Below, one piece after another: positions 1 to 7,583 of a stretch of DNA of 64,000 nt (positions are counted from its first letter, which is position 1; every line of letters begins with the position of its first letter). Origin of the DNA: Ruania albidiflava DSM 18029 (lineage in GTDB: Bacteria > Actinomycetota > Actinomycetes > Actinomycetales > Beutenbergiaceae); NCBI RefSeq assembly GCF_000421225.1, contig NZ_ATWL01000014.1:1-64000 (forward strand), given 5' to 3'. The translations under genes and the position numbers were made by a program. The notes under the pieces are model-generated. The model did no database searches. It was given only the letters and a program-made list of their open reading frames with translations, and was not told the origin of the DNA.

Positions 1-239
1 CGGGGGCTGCGGCGGGGCCGGCTGGAGCGGTCGTGCAGGCCATCCTCGCCCTCCTGGTCATAGCGCTTGAGCCAGTAGTGGGCGCACTTGCGCGAGATGC
101 CCATCGCCTTGGCGGCATGGGCCACCGCCCACCCTTCCTGGCGTACCCGACGCACCAGCAGCAGGCGACCCTGGAACGTCAGACGGGCATTACGGTGGGA
201 CACGAGGACCTCCGGGATCTGGTAGTGACTCTTCGACAA
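1..239 (-). CDS. IS481-type transposase, N-terminal part, cut by window edge
   Basis: Reading leftwards from a TTG at 239 (or a GTG at 203), the frame stays open to the window edge. It encodes the start of an IS481-family transposase: the conserved S-H-R-N-A-R-L-T opening followed by a helix-turn-helix of the type found before the DDE domain (R-V-R-Q-E-G-W-A-V-A-H-A-A-K-A-M-G-I-S, then W-L-K-R-Y). The catalytic domain lies outside the window, so integrity cannot be judged. The bases between this gene and about 325 would be the end of the insertion sequence, but I could not fix the terminal repeat without the other end. The call as an IS481-like HTH rests on motif memory. Confidence 0.75.
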   Translation of the reverse strand, partial: MSKSHYQIPEVLVSHRNARLTFQGRLLLVRRVRQEGWAVAHAAKAMGISRKCAHYWLKRYDQEGEDGLHDRSSRPRRSP

Positions 240-328
240 GCCACACCTCACCCGGAGGTCCTCCTCACGTCAACGAACCACCGCGAGTGTCACCAACGTC
301 CTGGCCGGGTACATCTAGGTCCCTAGGT

Positions 329-443
329 GAAATTGCTCGTCGATCTGGCTGCCCTGCGTGGCCAAATCCACGAGCAGATTCCTGGGTGCCGAACTCGCTC
401 GTCGAATCGGTCACGATCCGTAGCCAGATCGACGAGCAATTTC
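329..443. repeat. 115-nt element with perfect 22-nt inverted repeats
   Basis: Bases 329-350 and 422-443 are exact reverse complements (left arm begins GAAATTGCTCGTCGA). Inside lie weaker copies of the same core: an ACGAGCAGATT at 370-380 and a GCTCGTCGAATCGG at 397-410. The block sits between the transposase and the GTG start of the dehydratase at 467. No target-site duplication is evident. It may be a long transcript hairpin, a regulator-binding array or a small MITE-like remnant. Confidence 0.6.
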
Positions 444-466
444 GCCGGGCTGGGTACGGTTGGACC

Positions 467-1618
467 GTGATCATCGACCGCATCGAGACCTTCCAGGTCG
501 CCCCGCGCTGGCTGCTTGTCCGGATCGAGACTGACGACGGCGCCATCGGCTGGGGCGAGGCGAGCCTGGAGGGCCACGCCGAATCCGTGCAGGGCGCCAT
601 CGACGGGTACACCGACCTGCTCCTGGGACAGGACGCGACCCGGATCGAGCACCTCTGGCAGCAGATGACCCGTGCCGGTTTCTACCGCGGCGGTCCGGTG
701 TTCGGCTCCGCAGTCTCCGGGATCGACCACGCCCTGTGGGACCTGAAGGGCAAGGTGCTCGGGGTGCCGGTGCACGAGCTGCTCGGCGGCCCGGTGCGGG
801 ACAAGGTGCGCGTGTATGGCTGGATCGGGGGCGATGACCCGAGCGATGTGGCCGCCGCCATCGAGACCCAGCTGGCCACCGGGCTGACCGCGGTGAAGAT
901 GAACGCTTCCGGCGCCACCGAGCACCTCGGTTCGCTGGCGGAGACCACGGCCATCCTGGACCGGGCCGGTGCCGCCCGGGAGGTGCTCGGCGCGAGTGGC
1001 GACTTCGCCATCGACTTCCACGGCCGCATCTCACCGGGCTACGCCCGCCGCCTGCTGCCGCTGCTGGAGGAGTTCCACCCGCTGTTCGTGGAGGAACCGG
1101 TGGTGCCCGAGATGGGCCTTGAGGTGTGGGAGCAGGTGGTGGCCAGCACGGCGGTCCCGATCGCCACGGGGGAGCGGCTCTACTCCCGCTGGGACGCCAT
1201 GCCGGTGCTGCGCGCCGGGATCAGCGTGCTCCAACCCGACCTGGCACACGCCGGCGGGATCTCCGAGACCCGCCGGATCGCCACGCTCGCCGAGACCTAC
1301 GGCGTGGCGATCGCCCCGCACTGCCCGCTCGGTCCGCTTGCCCTGGCCGCCGCCCTGCAGGTGGACTTCGCCAGCCCCAACTTCCTCATCCAGGAACAGT
1401 CCCTGGGCATCCACTACAACGCCGGATCCGCGGAGCTGACCGACTACCTGCTCGATGTCAGCGTGTTCACCTTCGCCGACGGCTACATCCATCGCCCCAC
1501 CGGGCCGGGCCTCGGCGTGCAGATCGACGAGGCGGAGGTGCGCCGGGCAGCACAGTCCCCGCACCGGTGGCGCACACCCACCTGGAACCGAGTGGATGGC
1601 AGCCTCGCCGAGTGGTGA
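467..1618 (+). CDS. dgoD: D-galactonate dehydratase-like enolase-superfamily enzyme
   Basis: The 383-residue protein belongs to the mandelate racemase branch of the enolase superfamily and closely resembles E. coli DgoD (382 residues), which dehydrates D-galactonate to 2-keto-3-deoxygalactonate. The GTG at 467 gives the family N-terminus V-I-I-D-R-I-E-T-F. Expected residues are present: D183 and H185 in DFHGR, E209 in VEEP, E236 in TGER as metal ligands, and H285 in APHCPLGP as the second catalytic histidine. The ending N-R-V-D-G-S-L-A-E-W also matches the family. No KDGal kinase or aldolase is in the window, so the exact substrate is inferred. The gene is convergent with the GntR gene that follows. 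Confidence 0.88.
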   Translation: MIIDRIETFQVAPRWLLVRIETDDGAIGWGEASLEGHAESVQGAIDGYTDLLLGQDATRIEHLWQQMTRAGFYRGGPVFGSAVSGIDHALWDLKGKVLGVPVHELLGGPVRDKVRVYGWIGGDDPSDVAAAIETQLATGLTAVKMNASGATEHLGSLAETTAILDRAGAAREVLGASGDFAIDFHGRISPGYARRLLPLLEEFHPLFVEEPVVPEMGLEVWEQVVASTAVPIATGERLYSRWDAMPVLRAGISVLQPDLAHAGGISETRRIATLAETYGVAIAPHCPLGPLALAAALQVDFASPNFLIQEQSLGIHYNAGSAELTDYLLDVSVFTFADGYIHRPTGPGLGVQIDEAEVRRAAQSPHRWRTPTWNRVDGSLAEW

Positions 1619-1639
1619 GGGTGCCTACATGCGGTCTGG

Positions 1640-2329
1640 TCAGCCAGTGAACCGCTGACCGACATTCTCCAGATGCGCTTGGAGTGCCTCCAGAGCGCCA
1701 TCGTGGTTCCGCTCCTTGACCCGTGTCGCAATCTGGCTGTGCTCCTCGAGCGTCTCCTCGAGATCGAGACGGTCTCGTCCGTTGGCCCAGATGTGACGCA
1801 TCCGGTGTGCGTGCGCGGCCAACGACAGGTGCATCGAGCTGAGGAACTCATTGGCAGCCAGCGTCAGGAACTGCCGGTGGAACTCAGTGTCCGCATCGAA
1901 ATAGTCGCGCACCAGGTCGTAGTCGAGGCTGTCCGACCGCTGGATGCGTTCTGCGGTCCGCACGTGGGCGTCATGCGCTGAGGCCAGCTGATCGCCGAGA
2001 TCCTGCCAGTTCTTGCGGAAGGCGCGACTCAGCGCAGCACGCTCGACGACGAGGCGAGCGTCGATCAGTTCGTCGATCTGATCCTGATCGAGCGGCTGAG
2101 CAACGACGTAACCTCGCTGGGGTCGGTAGGTGATCAAGCCCGAGAGCTCCAAGGAGACCAGCGCTTCACGGACCGGAGTCGGGGAGACGTTCAGTTCGCG
2201 AGCCAGGCCGTCGATGCTGAGGCGTTCGCCCGGTGCCCACATGTTCGTCGTCAACCGGTCGAAGACAATCTGATGGATCTCCGTCCGCATCGCCTGGCGC
2301 TCGCGCCGCAGTTGTTCATCCTGAGTCAT
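1640..2329 (-). CDS. GntR-family (FCD) transcriptional regulator
   Basis: This 229-residue regulator has an N-terminal winged helix-turn-helix (about residues 12-75, with S-I-D-G-L-A-R-E-L-N-V-S-P-T-P-V-R-E-A-L) and an all-helical FCD ligand domain (about 85-225) containing the typical D-x-x-F-H-R metal-site motif. FCD regulators usually bind sugar acids or other small carboxylates. It is convergent with the dehydratase and divergent from the amidase and importer. A repeated palindromic element in the divergent region (2509-2520 and 2619-2630) is the likely operator. The ligand is unknown; a product or substrate of the adjacent dehydratase is a reasonable inference. Confidence 0.85.
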   Translation of the reverse strand: MTQDEQLRRERQAMRTEIHQIVFDRLTTNMWAPGERLSIDGLARELNVSPTPVREALVSLELSGLITYRPQRGYVVAQPLDQDQIDELIDARLVVERAALSRAFRKNWQDLGDQLASAHDAHVRTAERIQRSDSLDYDLVRDYFDADTEFHRQFLTLAANEFLSSMHLSLAAHAHRMRHIWANGRDRLDLEETLEEHSQIATRVKERNHDGALEALQAHLENVGQRFTG

Positions 2330-2508
2330 GCCGTATGGCCTTTGCTGCTTTCATCACACGATCGTTCACCTGCAGGCTGGTTCGTCCACCATCTAGCCCT
2401 GTGGTGTTGCAGGTCCTCGACAGGATGACAGCAGCACATGCCGCACGATCGGAGTTCGACGCAGCCGCGCAGGTGGTCGGGGACGTCATCTCTCCTCATC
2501 GTGGGCAA

Positions 2509-2520
2509 ATCCTATTGGAT
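2509..2520. promoter_or_regulatory. candidate GntR operator, copy 1
   Basis: The sequence ATCCTATTGGAT is an imperfect palindrome (ATCC and GGAT arms) and shares nine of ten core bases with the element at 2621-2630. It lies on the regulator-gene side of the divergent region, where it could serve autoregulation. Binding is inferred only from repetition and position. Confidence 0.4.
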
Positions 2521-2604
2521 TCGGCTCACCAAGAGTGTAGACCGCTTCGGCAGAAGGTGCGCAGTGGTCGCGTTCATGGGGGACACTGAGGCAGTGATGC
2601 CAGC

Positions 2605-2633
2605 TTGACAGGTATAGAAACCTATAGGATCAT
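2605..2633 (+). promoter_or_regulatory. sigma70-like promoter overlapped by operator copy 2
   Basis: TTGACA at 2605-2610 is followed after 17 nt by GATCAT at 2628-2633. The spacer carries TATAG-AAAC-CTATA (2613-2626), and the palindromic CCTATAGG at 2621-2628, part of the CCTATAGGAT copy, reaches into the -10 box. A repressor bound here would block polymerase. It probably drives the amidase, solute-binding protein and permease genes. Confidence 0.5.
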
Positions 2634-2663
2634 GCGTCGTAGATTTCGAAGAGGAGATACGAC

Positions 2664-2714
2664 GTGATCAGAGACGACTGCGCCAGTTTCCCGACGCATG
2701 GACGCGGAAGATGA
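2664..2714 (+). CDS. possible 16-codon leader peptide coupled to the amidase
   Basis: A GTG at 2664 has a strong GAGGAG ribosome-binding site (2651-2656) and opens a 16-codon frame that ends in a TGA overlapping the amidase ATG as ATGA. The amidase itself has only a weak ribosome-binding site within this frame, so translational coupling is plausible. The peptide (V-I-R-D-D-C-A-S-F-P-T-H-G-R-G-R) shows no run of one codon that would suggest attenuation. It could be chance. Confidence 0.35.
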   Translation: MIRDDCASFPTHGRGR

Positions 2715-4075
2715 GCCTGCACTTCGCGAGCATCGATGAGATCTCGCGTTCCATCCGTTCCGGTGAGGTCTCACCAGTGGAGGTGGTCGAGGAGATCCTC
2801 GAGCGGATCGACCGCATCGACCCGGTGCTGCGCAGCTACTCCACGGTGATGGCCCAGACCGCACGTGCAGAGGCCCACGTGGCAACGGAGGAGATCCGCG
2901 ATGGCCGCTGGCGCGGATTGCTGCACGGCGTGCCGATCGCCGTCAAGGACCTCTACGGCACCAGCGCGGCACCGACCACCTTCGGCTCGAAGCACTTGTC
3001 CAATCTGCAGCTGCCCGACGCAGAAGCAGTGACGCGCCTACGCGAGGCCGGCGCGGTGATCACCGGCAAGCTGCGGATGTCGGAGGCGGCACTCACCGAT
3101 CACGGCATCGATCTCCCGGTTCCGGTGAATCCCTGGGACAGCGGGACCTGGGTGGGGACGTCCTCGAGCGGTTGTGCGTCCGCTACTGCGGCCGGGCTCT
3201 GCTTCGGCTCGCTCGGGTCGGACACCGGTGGATCTATCCGGGGTCCCGCGACGGCCGCAGGCCTCACCGGTCTGAAGCCCACACGAGGCGCTGTCCCGGC
3301 CGACGGGACGCTGGCGTTGTCCCGTTCGCTGGACACACTGGGGCCGTTCGCGAGATCGGCGCGCGACTGTCGACTGCTCTTCGAGGCGGTCGCCGGACCG
3401 TCGAGCGGCAACGGTGAGCTGATGAGTGGCACAGATCGGCCGCTGCGTATCGGCGTCGCACCCCAGCTCCTGGAGACCGTCTCCGCCGCGACCCGAGCCA
3501 TGATCGAGGAAACCGTCCGGACCTTCGGCAGTCTCGACGTCGAGATCTTCGAGGTCACGCTGCCCGACGGTGCGCCGCTGGCGACGGACTGGGTCCGGTT
3601 CGTCGGCTACGAAGCCCTCACCGACCTCGCCGAGCTCTACCCACCTGAGCAGGCGGACCAGTTTGGTCCGGAAGTGCAGTACGTGCTCGACCAGGGTGAA
3701 CAAGCGACTGCTGCAGACATCGACGCGATCAGTGAGCGCGCACGTACCTACCGGCATGACCTTGACCGCGTCCTCCGCCAGGTGGACGCAATCCTCCTGC
3801 CCACCATCGGCACACCCTCGCCGACGCTCACGGACATCATCCGGATGCGCAGCAGCTACGACGTGTGGAACACCGAGATCATGCGTCTGACCTGTCCGGT
3901 GAACTACTCCGGGCACCCCGCTCTGGCGTTGCCCACCGGCTTCGGCGAACGCGGAACCCCGCTGGGTGCCCAGCTGGTGGGTCGCCGTCATGAGGAGGGC
4001 CTGTTGCTGCACCTGGGTGAGGTCTTCCAAGGCGCCACCGACCACCACAGCCGCCACCCGGCCGACCACGCATGA
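2711..4075 (+). CDS. amidase signature family hydrolase
   Basis: The 454-residue protein is an amidase signature enzyme, a family that hydrolyses carboxylic amides through a Ser-cisSer-Lys triad. The lysine is K79 in A-V-K-D, the glycine- and serine-rich cis-serine loop is G-T-S-S-S-G at about 149-154, and the nucleophile is S175 in D-T-G-G-S-I-R. The family covers GatA, allophanate hydrolase and indoleacetamide hydrolase relatives, and the substrate cannot be read from sequence. No GatB or GatC neighbour is present, which argues against a tRNA amidotransferase role. It precedes the sugar importer and is probably regulated with it. Cytoplasmic: no signal peptide. Confidence 0.85.
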   Translation: MSLHFASIDEISRSIRSGEVSPVEVVEEILERIDRIDPVLRSYSTVMAQTARAEAHVATEEIRDGRWRGLLHGVPIAVKDLYGTSAAPTTFGSKHLSNLQLPDAEAVTRLREAGAVITGKLRMSEAALTDHGIDLPVPVNPWDSGTWVGTSSSGCASATAAGLCFGSLGSDTGGSIRGPATAAGLTGLKPTRGAVPADGTLALSRSLDTLGPFARSARDCRLLFEAVAGPSSGNGELMSGTDRPLRIGVAPQLLETVSAATRAMIEETVRTFGSLDVEIFEVTLPDGAPLATDWVRFVGYEALTDLAELYPPEQADQFGPEVQYVLDQGEQATAADIDAISERARTYRHDLDRVLRQVDAILLPTIGTPSPTLTDIIRMRSSYDVWNTEIMRLTCPVNYSGHPALALPTGFGERGTPLGAQLVGRRHEEGLLLHLGEVFQGATDHHSRHPADHA

Positions 4076-4228
4076 GCATGGGCGCCTCAGCGTCCCGCTC
4101 TATCTGCCCGCCCAGCCCATCCGATCTCTGGGCATGGCGTAGCACGAACACATCTCTCCCGACAGCACGGCTCGCTCCACCATCCGCGGTCGAGCCCGGG
4201 ATGAGGTGCTCAATCGCACCAGCGCAGA

Positions 4229-4246
4229 TCTGATGCTTGCATCAGA
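4229..4246. promoter_or_regulatory. 18-nt perfect palindrome before the solute-binding protein
   Basis: TCTGATGC-TT-GCATCAGA is a perfect inverted repeat with 8-nt arms, ending 15 nt before the ATG at 4262 and just ahead of the GGAAGGAG ribosome-binding site. Its size and symmetry fit an operator for a GntR- or LacI-type regulator, probably one of the two GntR proteins in this block. As RNA it would form only a short hairpin. Confidence 0.5.
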
Positions 4247-4261
4247 GGAAGGAGAGTCACC

Positions 4262-5623
4262 ATGAAGGTGACCAGAAGGCGTATCGCGCTCGCCAGCAGC
4301 GGAGTGGCAGTGGCGATGTTCACCGCCGCCTGCGGCTCTGGCGGTTTCGGAGCCGGAACCGACGACAGCAACAGCACCGACGGTGCCACGATCGATGTGA
4401 TCGCCGTCAACCTTCCGGCACAGGAGGACCTCGTCGAGATGACGGCGGAACACTTCACGCCGGAGACAGGTATCACCGTCAACTTCACCCTCCTGCCCGA
4501 GAACGACGTCCGCGCCAAGATCACCCAGGAGTTCTCCTCCCAGGCGGGTGTCTACGACGTTGCCAGCCTGTCCAACTACGAGATCCCGTTCTACGCCGAC
4601 AACGGCTGGGTGGCCCCGATCGACGACTACCTGGCCGAGGACACCGACTTCGACCTGGACGACATGCTGCCGTCGATGATGGACTCGATGACCGGTTCGG
4701 ACGGGCGCACCTACGGGATGCCGTTCGAGGGCCAGTCCTCCTTCACCATGTACCGGCAGAGCGTCTTCGACGACCTCGGCCTGACGATGCCGGACAACCC
4801 AACCTGGGACGAGGTGGCCGAGCTGGCCGCGACCATCGACGAGCAGACCGACATGGACGGCATCTGCCTGCGCGGCCTACCTGGCTGGGGCCAGCAGCTT
4901 GCACCGCTGAACACGGTGATCAACACGTTCGGTGGCACCTGGTTCGACGAGAACTGGGACGCCCAGCTGACCTCCCCGGAGACGGTCGAGGCCGTCGAGT
5001 TCTACGTGGAGCTGATCCAGGAGCACGGTGAGCCGGGCGCGGCCCAGGCCGGGTATGCCGAATGCCTGAACCGCTTCCTCCAGGGCGACTCTGCCATCTG
5101 GGTCGACGCCACCAACTCCGGTGGTCCGGTCGAGGCGGAGAGCTCACCCATCGCGGGTGACGTCGGCTACGCCCAGTCACCGGTGAAGCTGACCGACGCC
5201 TCCGGTTGGCTGTGGACCTGGTCATGGGGCATCCAGGCGGCCTCCGAGAAGCAGGATGCCGCATGGGAGTTCGTCTCCTGGGCGAGCTCGCAGGAATACG
5301 AGCAGCTCGTCGCTGAGAAGTACGACTGGTCACGTGTGCCCTACGGCAAGCGTCAGTCGACGTTCGACAACCCGGAGTTCCAGGAGGGGGCGCCGTTCTA
5401 CGCTGCGGCGATGGAAGCGATCCTCGCTGCAGACCCCAACGACCCCGGGGTGCAGCCCCGGCCGTACACGGGAGTGCAGTTCGTCGGCATCCCCGAGTTC
5501 ATCTCGCTCGGCACCAGCGTCTCGGAAGAGATCGCGGCAGCCATCGCCGGCAACGTGACCGTCCGGGACGCCCTGGAGTCGGCCCAGATCGCTGCCCAAG
5601 AGGTGGGCGACAAGTACAAGTAG
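4262..5623 (+). CDS. sugar ABC importer solute-binding lipoprotein (CUT1 type)
   Basis: The 453-residue extracellular solute-binding protein has a lipoprotein signal peptide with lipobox F-T-A-A-C (Cys at about 24), then a family 1 binding-protein fold. The sequence I-T-V-N-F-T-L-L-P-E-N-D-V-R-A-K-I fits the first lobe. It would capture a carbohydrate or sugar derivative outside the membrane and deliver it to the two permeases that follow. Start: ATG with GGAAGGAG ribosome-binding site. A hairpin separates it from the first permease gene, consistent with the higher dose of binding protein usual in such operons. The ligand is unknown; sugar acids or amides are possible from the neighbours. Confidence 0.88.
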   Translation: MKVTRRRIALASSGVAVAMFTAACGSGGFGAGTDDSNSTDGATIDVIAVNLPAQEDLVEMTAEHFTPETGITVNFTLLPENDVRAKITQEFSSQAGVYDVASLSNYEIPFYADNGWVAPIDDYLAEDTDFDLDDMLPSMMDSMTGSDGRTYGMPFEGQSSFTMYRQSVFDDLGLTMPDNPTWDEVAELAATIDEQTDMDGICLRGLPGWGQQLAPLNTVINTFGGTWFDENWDAQLTSPETVEAVEFYVELIQEHGEPGAAQAGYAECLNRFLQGDSAIWVDATNSGGPVEAESSPIAGDVGYAQSPVKLTDASGWLWTWSWGIQAASEKQDAAWEFVSWASSQEYEQLVAEKYDWSRVPYGKRQSTFDNPEFQEGAPFYAAAMEAILAADPNDPGVQPRPYTGVQFVGIPEFISLGTSVSEEIAAAIAGNVTVRDALESAQIAAQEVGDKYK

Positions 5624-5642
5624 TCCGCCGTCCGCTCCGTCG

Positions 5643-5674
5643 CCCCGGTGGCCTGCTCGTGCAGCCCACCGGGG
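5643..5674 (+). promoter_or_regulatory. intercistronic hairpin between binding protein and permease
   Basis: CCCCGGTGG (5643-5651) pairs with CCACCGGGG (5666-5674), and the loop contains a further CTGC-TCGT-GCAG stem, giving one long hairpin with a single C-C mismatch. It lies after the binding-protein stop and directly before the GGAGG of the permease. There is no T-run, so mRNA stabilisation or partial termination is more likely than full termination. Confidence 0.5.
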
Positions 5675-5686
5675 GCGGAGGACACA

Positions 5687-6685
5687 GTGAGCGAAGGATC
5701 GACTGTGACCACGATTCGCAGCGTTGAGCCGGAGTCCGGGTTAGCGCCGGAAACCTCTCGCCGCGCCCCGCGGGCGCCCAAGCACCAGGGGGGCAGTGCG
5801 ACCCGCCGGTGGAGCCTGCGCGCTCCGCTGCTGCCGGCGTTGATCTTCACGATCGCGCTGACACAACTACCGTTCATCGGCACGCTGATCGTCTCCTTCA
5901 TGGAGTGGAACAGCCTCTTCCCGAACGACATCGGTTTCATCGGGCTCTCCAACTACGCCCAGGTGCTGGCCGATGCTGAGCTGCGCAACACCATCGCCTT
6001 CACCGTGCAGCTGACCGCGATCGTGGTCGTCTGCAGCATGGTCCTCGGCTTCGCCGTGGCCTTGCTGGTGAACGAGAAGTTCTTCGGCCGCGGCGTGGTC
6101 CGCAGTCTCTTGGTGCTGCCCTTCCTGGTAGTGCCAGTGGCTGGCGCGCTGTTCTGGAAGCACGCGATCCTGAACCCGTCCTATGGCCTGATCAACGGCA
6201 CGCTCACAGCGGTCTGGTCGGCGTTCGGCAGCAGCTCACCGCCGCAGCCGGATCTGCTCTCGACGGCACCGCTGGTCGGTATTGCGCTGTCACTGATCTG
6301 GCGCTGGACCCCGTTCATGATGCTCATCCTGCTGGCCGGCCTGCAGTCCAGGCGCCAGGAGGTGATGGAGGCCGCCGCCGTGGACGGCGCCGGCGCCTGG
6401 AACTCCTTCCGCTACATGACGCTCCCACACATGCGCCGCTACCTGGAGCTGGGCGGCCTGTTCGGCAGCATCTACCTGGTCCAGGAGTTCGACGCCATCT
6501 TCATGCTCACCGCCGGTGGCCTCGACACCACCAACCTGCCCTACGCCGTCTACAAGACCTTCTACCTGGCGAACGACTACGGCCTGGCCTCCGCGCTCGG
6601 AGTCGTGGTGGTGATCGGGACGATCATCATCGCGATGTTCACGCTGCGGGTGCTGCTGTCCCTCTTCAAAGAGAACGCTCGATAG
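5687..6685 (+). CDS. sugar ABC importer permease 1 (MalF/UgpA type)
   Basis: This is a 332-residue inner-membrane permease of the CUT1 family. After about 50 hydrophilic residues there are six predicted membrane segments, and the EAA-loop motif that contacts the ATPase reads E-A-A-A-V-D-G-A-G-A-W at about 225-235. The start is taken as GTG 5687, with GGAGG five bases upstream, rather than an earlier in-frame codon at 5648. It forms the transmembrane channel with the next gene product. No ATPase is encoded nearby, so a shared MsiK-type ATPase elsewhere in the genome is expected. Confidence 0.88.
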   Translation: MSEGSTVTTIRSVEPESGLAPETSRRAPRAPKHQGGSATRRWSLRAPLLPALIFTIALTQLPFIGTLIVSFMEWNSLFPNDIGFIGLSNYAQVLADAELRNTIAFTVQLTAIVVVCSMVLGFAVALLVNEKFFGRGVVRSLLVLPFLVVPVAGALFWKHAILNPSYGLINGTLTAVWSAFGSSSPPQPDLLSTAPLVGIALSLIWRWTPFMMLILLAGLQSRRQEVMEAAAVDGAGAWNSFRYMTLPHMRRYLELGGLFGSIYLVQEFDAIFMLTAGGLDTTNLPYAVYKTFYLANDYGLASALGVVVVIGTIIIAMFTLRVLLSLFKENAR

Positions 6686-6702
6686 GCCGATTGGAGCCGG
6701 AC

Positions 6703-7575
6703 ATGACTACCTTGACCTTGCAGCCGCGTTCTCGTCTGCAGCAGCGCCGCACCAGCAGCACCCGGCGCCGGATGCTCGTCGGTATCTCCGCCTGGATCGT
6801 CGCGCTGATCGCCGTTGCGCCGATCGGGTGGATGGTACTTACCGCACTGCACTCGGAAACTGACGCCGCCACCAACCCGCCGTCGCTGTTCGCACCGCTG
6901 ACCCTTGACGGCTTCCGCGCGTTCTTCGGTGGCGCCGGGATCAGCCCCTGGCCGCCGCTGCTGAACTCACTGACGGCGTCACTGCTATCGGTGATCCTGG
7001 TCCTCGTGCTGGCGTTTCCCGCTGCCTTCGCGCTCTCCATCCGACCGGTGCAGAAATGGCGCGACGTGATGTTCTTCTTCCTCACCACGAAGATGCTGCC
7101 GATCGTCGCTGCTCTGCTGCCGCTGTACCTGTTCGCTAAGGCGATCGGTGGACTCGACAACATCTTCCTGCTCGCGGTGTTCTACACGGTGATGAACGTG
7201 CCGATCGCGGTCTGGATGCTGCAGTCCTTCCTGTCCGAGATCCCGGTCGAGCTGATGGAGGCGGCACAGCTGGACGGGGCGAGCCTGCTGACTATCCTTC
7301 GCAAGGTCATCCTTCCCGTCGCCACGCCTGGGATCGCCGCCACCGCCCTAATCTGCTTCATCTTCAGCTGGAACGACCTGCTCTTCGCCCGGGTGCTCAC
7401 CGGGACGGCAGCGACGACGGCGCCGGTGTTCCTCACCGGTTTCGTCTCCAGTCAGGGCCTGTTCCTGGCCACGGTCTCGGCCGGAGCGCTGGCCGTCTCC
7501 CTGCCGGTGATCGCTGTCGGCATCGCCGCGCAGGACCGACTGGTGCAGGGGCTGACCTTCGGTGCCGTGAAGTGA
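6703..7575 (+). CDS. sugar ABC importer permease 2 (MalG/UgpE type)
   Basis: The 290-residue partner permease has six membrane segments and the EAA motif E-A-A-Q-L-D-G-A-S-L-L near residue 185. The ATG at 6703 lies 17 bases after the stop of permease 1, with GGAG upstream, so the two are co-transcribed. The family norm is about 280 residues. Its end is only eight bases from the end of the convergent GntR gene, leaving no room for a classical terminator. Confidence 0.88.
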   Translation: MTTLTLQPRSRLQQRRTSSTRRRMLVGISAWIVALIAVAPIGWMVLTALHSETDAATNPPSLFAPLTLDGFRAFFGGAGISPWPPLLNSLTASLLSVILVLVLAFPAAFALSIRPVQKWRDVMFFFLTTKMLPIVAALLPLYLFAKAIGGLDNIFLLAVFYTVMNVPIAVWMLQSFLSEIPVELMEAAQLDGASLLTILRKVILPVATPGIAATALICFIFSWNDLLFARVLTGTAATTAPVFLTGFVSSQGLFLATVSAGALAVSLPVIAVGIAAQDRLVQGLTFGAVK

Positions 7576-7583
7576 GCTGTTGC

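Larger units (their letters stand above)
2330..2663. other. divergent intergenic region, 380 bp to the amidase start
   Basis: This stretch separates the GntR gene from the amidase operon. I see two copies of a near-palindrome reading CCTATTGGAT or CCTATAGGAT, and one sigma70-like promoter pointing right (2605-2633). A 60-codon leftward frame with a TTG start at 2508 and its stop overlapping the GntR ATG is open, but its composition and cysteine run do not look like a real protein. No RNA gene was recognised. Confidence 0.6.

Noticed and set aside
287-466. Extra 60 codons in frame before the dehydratase
   Set aside because: They cross the inverted repeat and the end of the insertion sequence and are not family-like; the GTG at 467 gives the exact DgoD N-terminus and active-site numbering H185/H285.
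323-1021. Long leftward frames opposite the dehydratase, and similar antisense frames throughout
   Set aside because: In GC-rich DNA the complementary strand of real genes stays open; these frames lack domains, ribosome-binding sites and sensible composition.
2326-2508. 60-codon leftward frame overlapping the GntR start
   Set aside because: TTG start without a clear ribosome-binding site, several cysteines in a row, no similarity to a family; only the stop/start overlap speaks for it.
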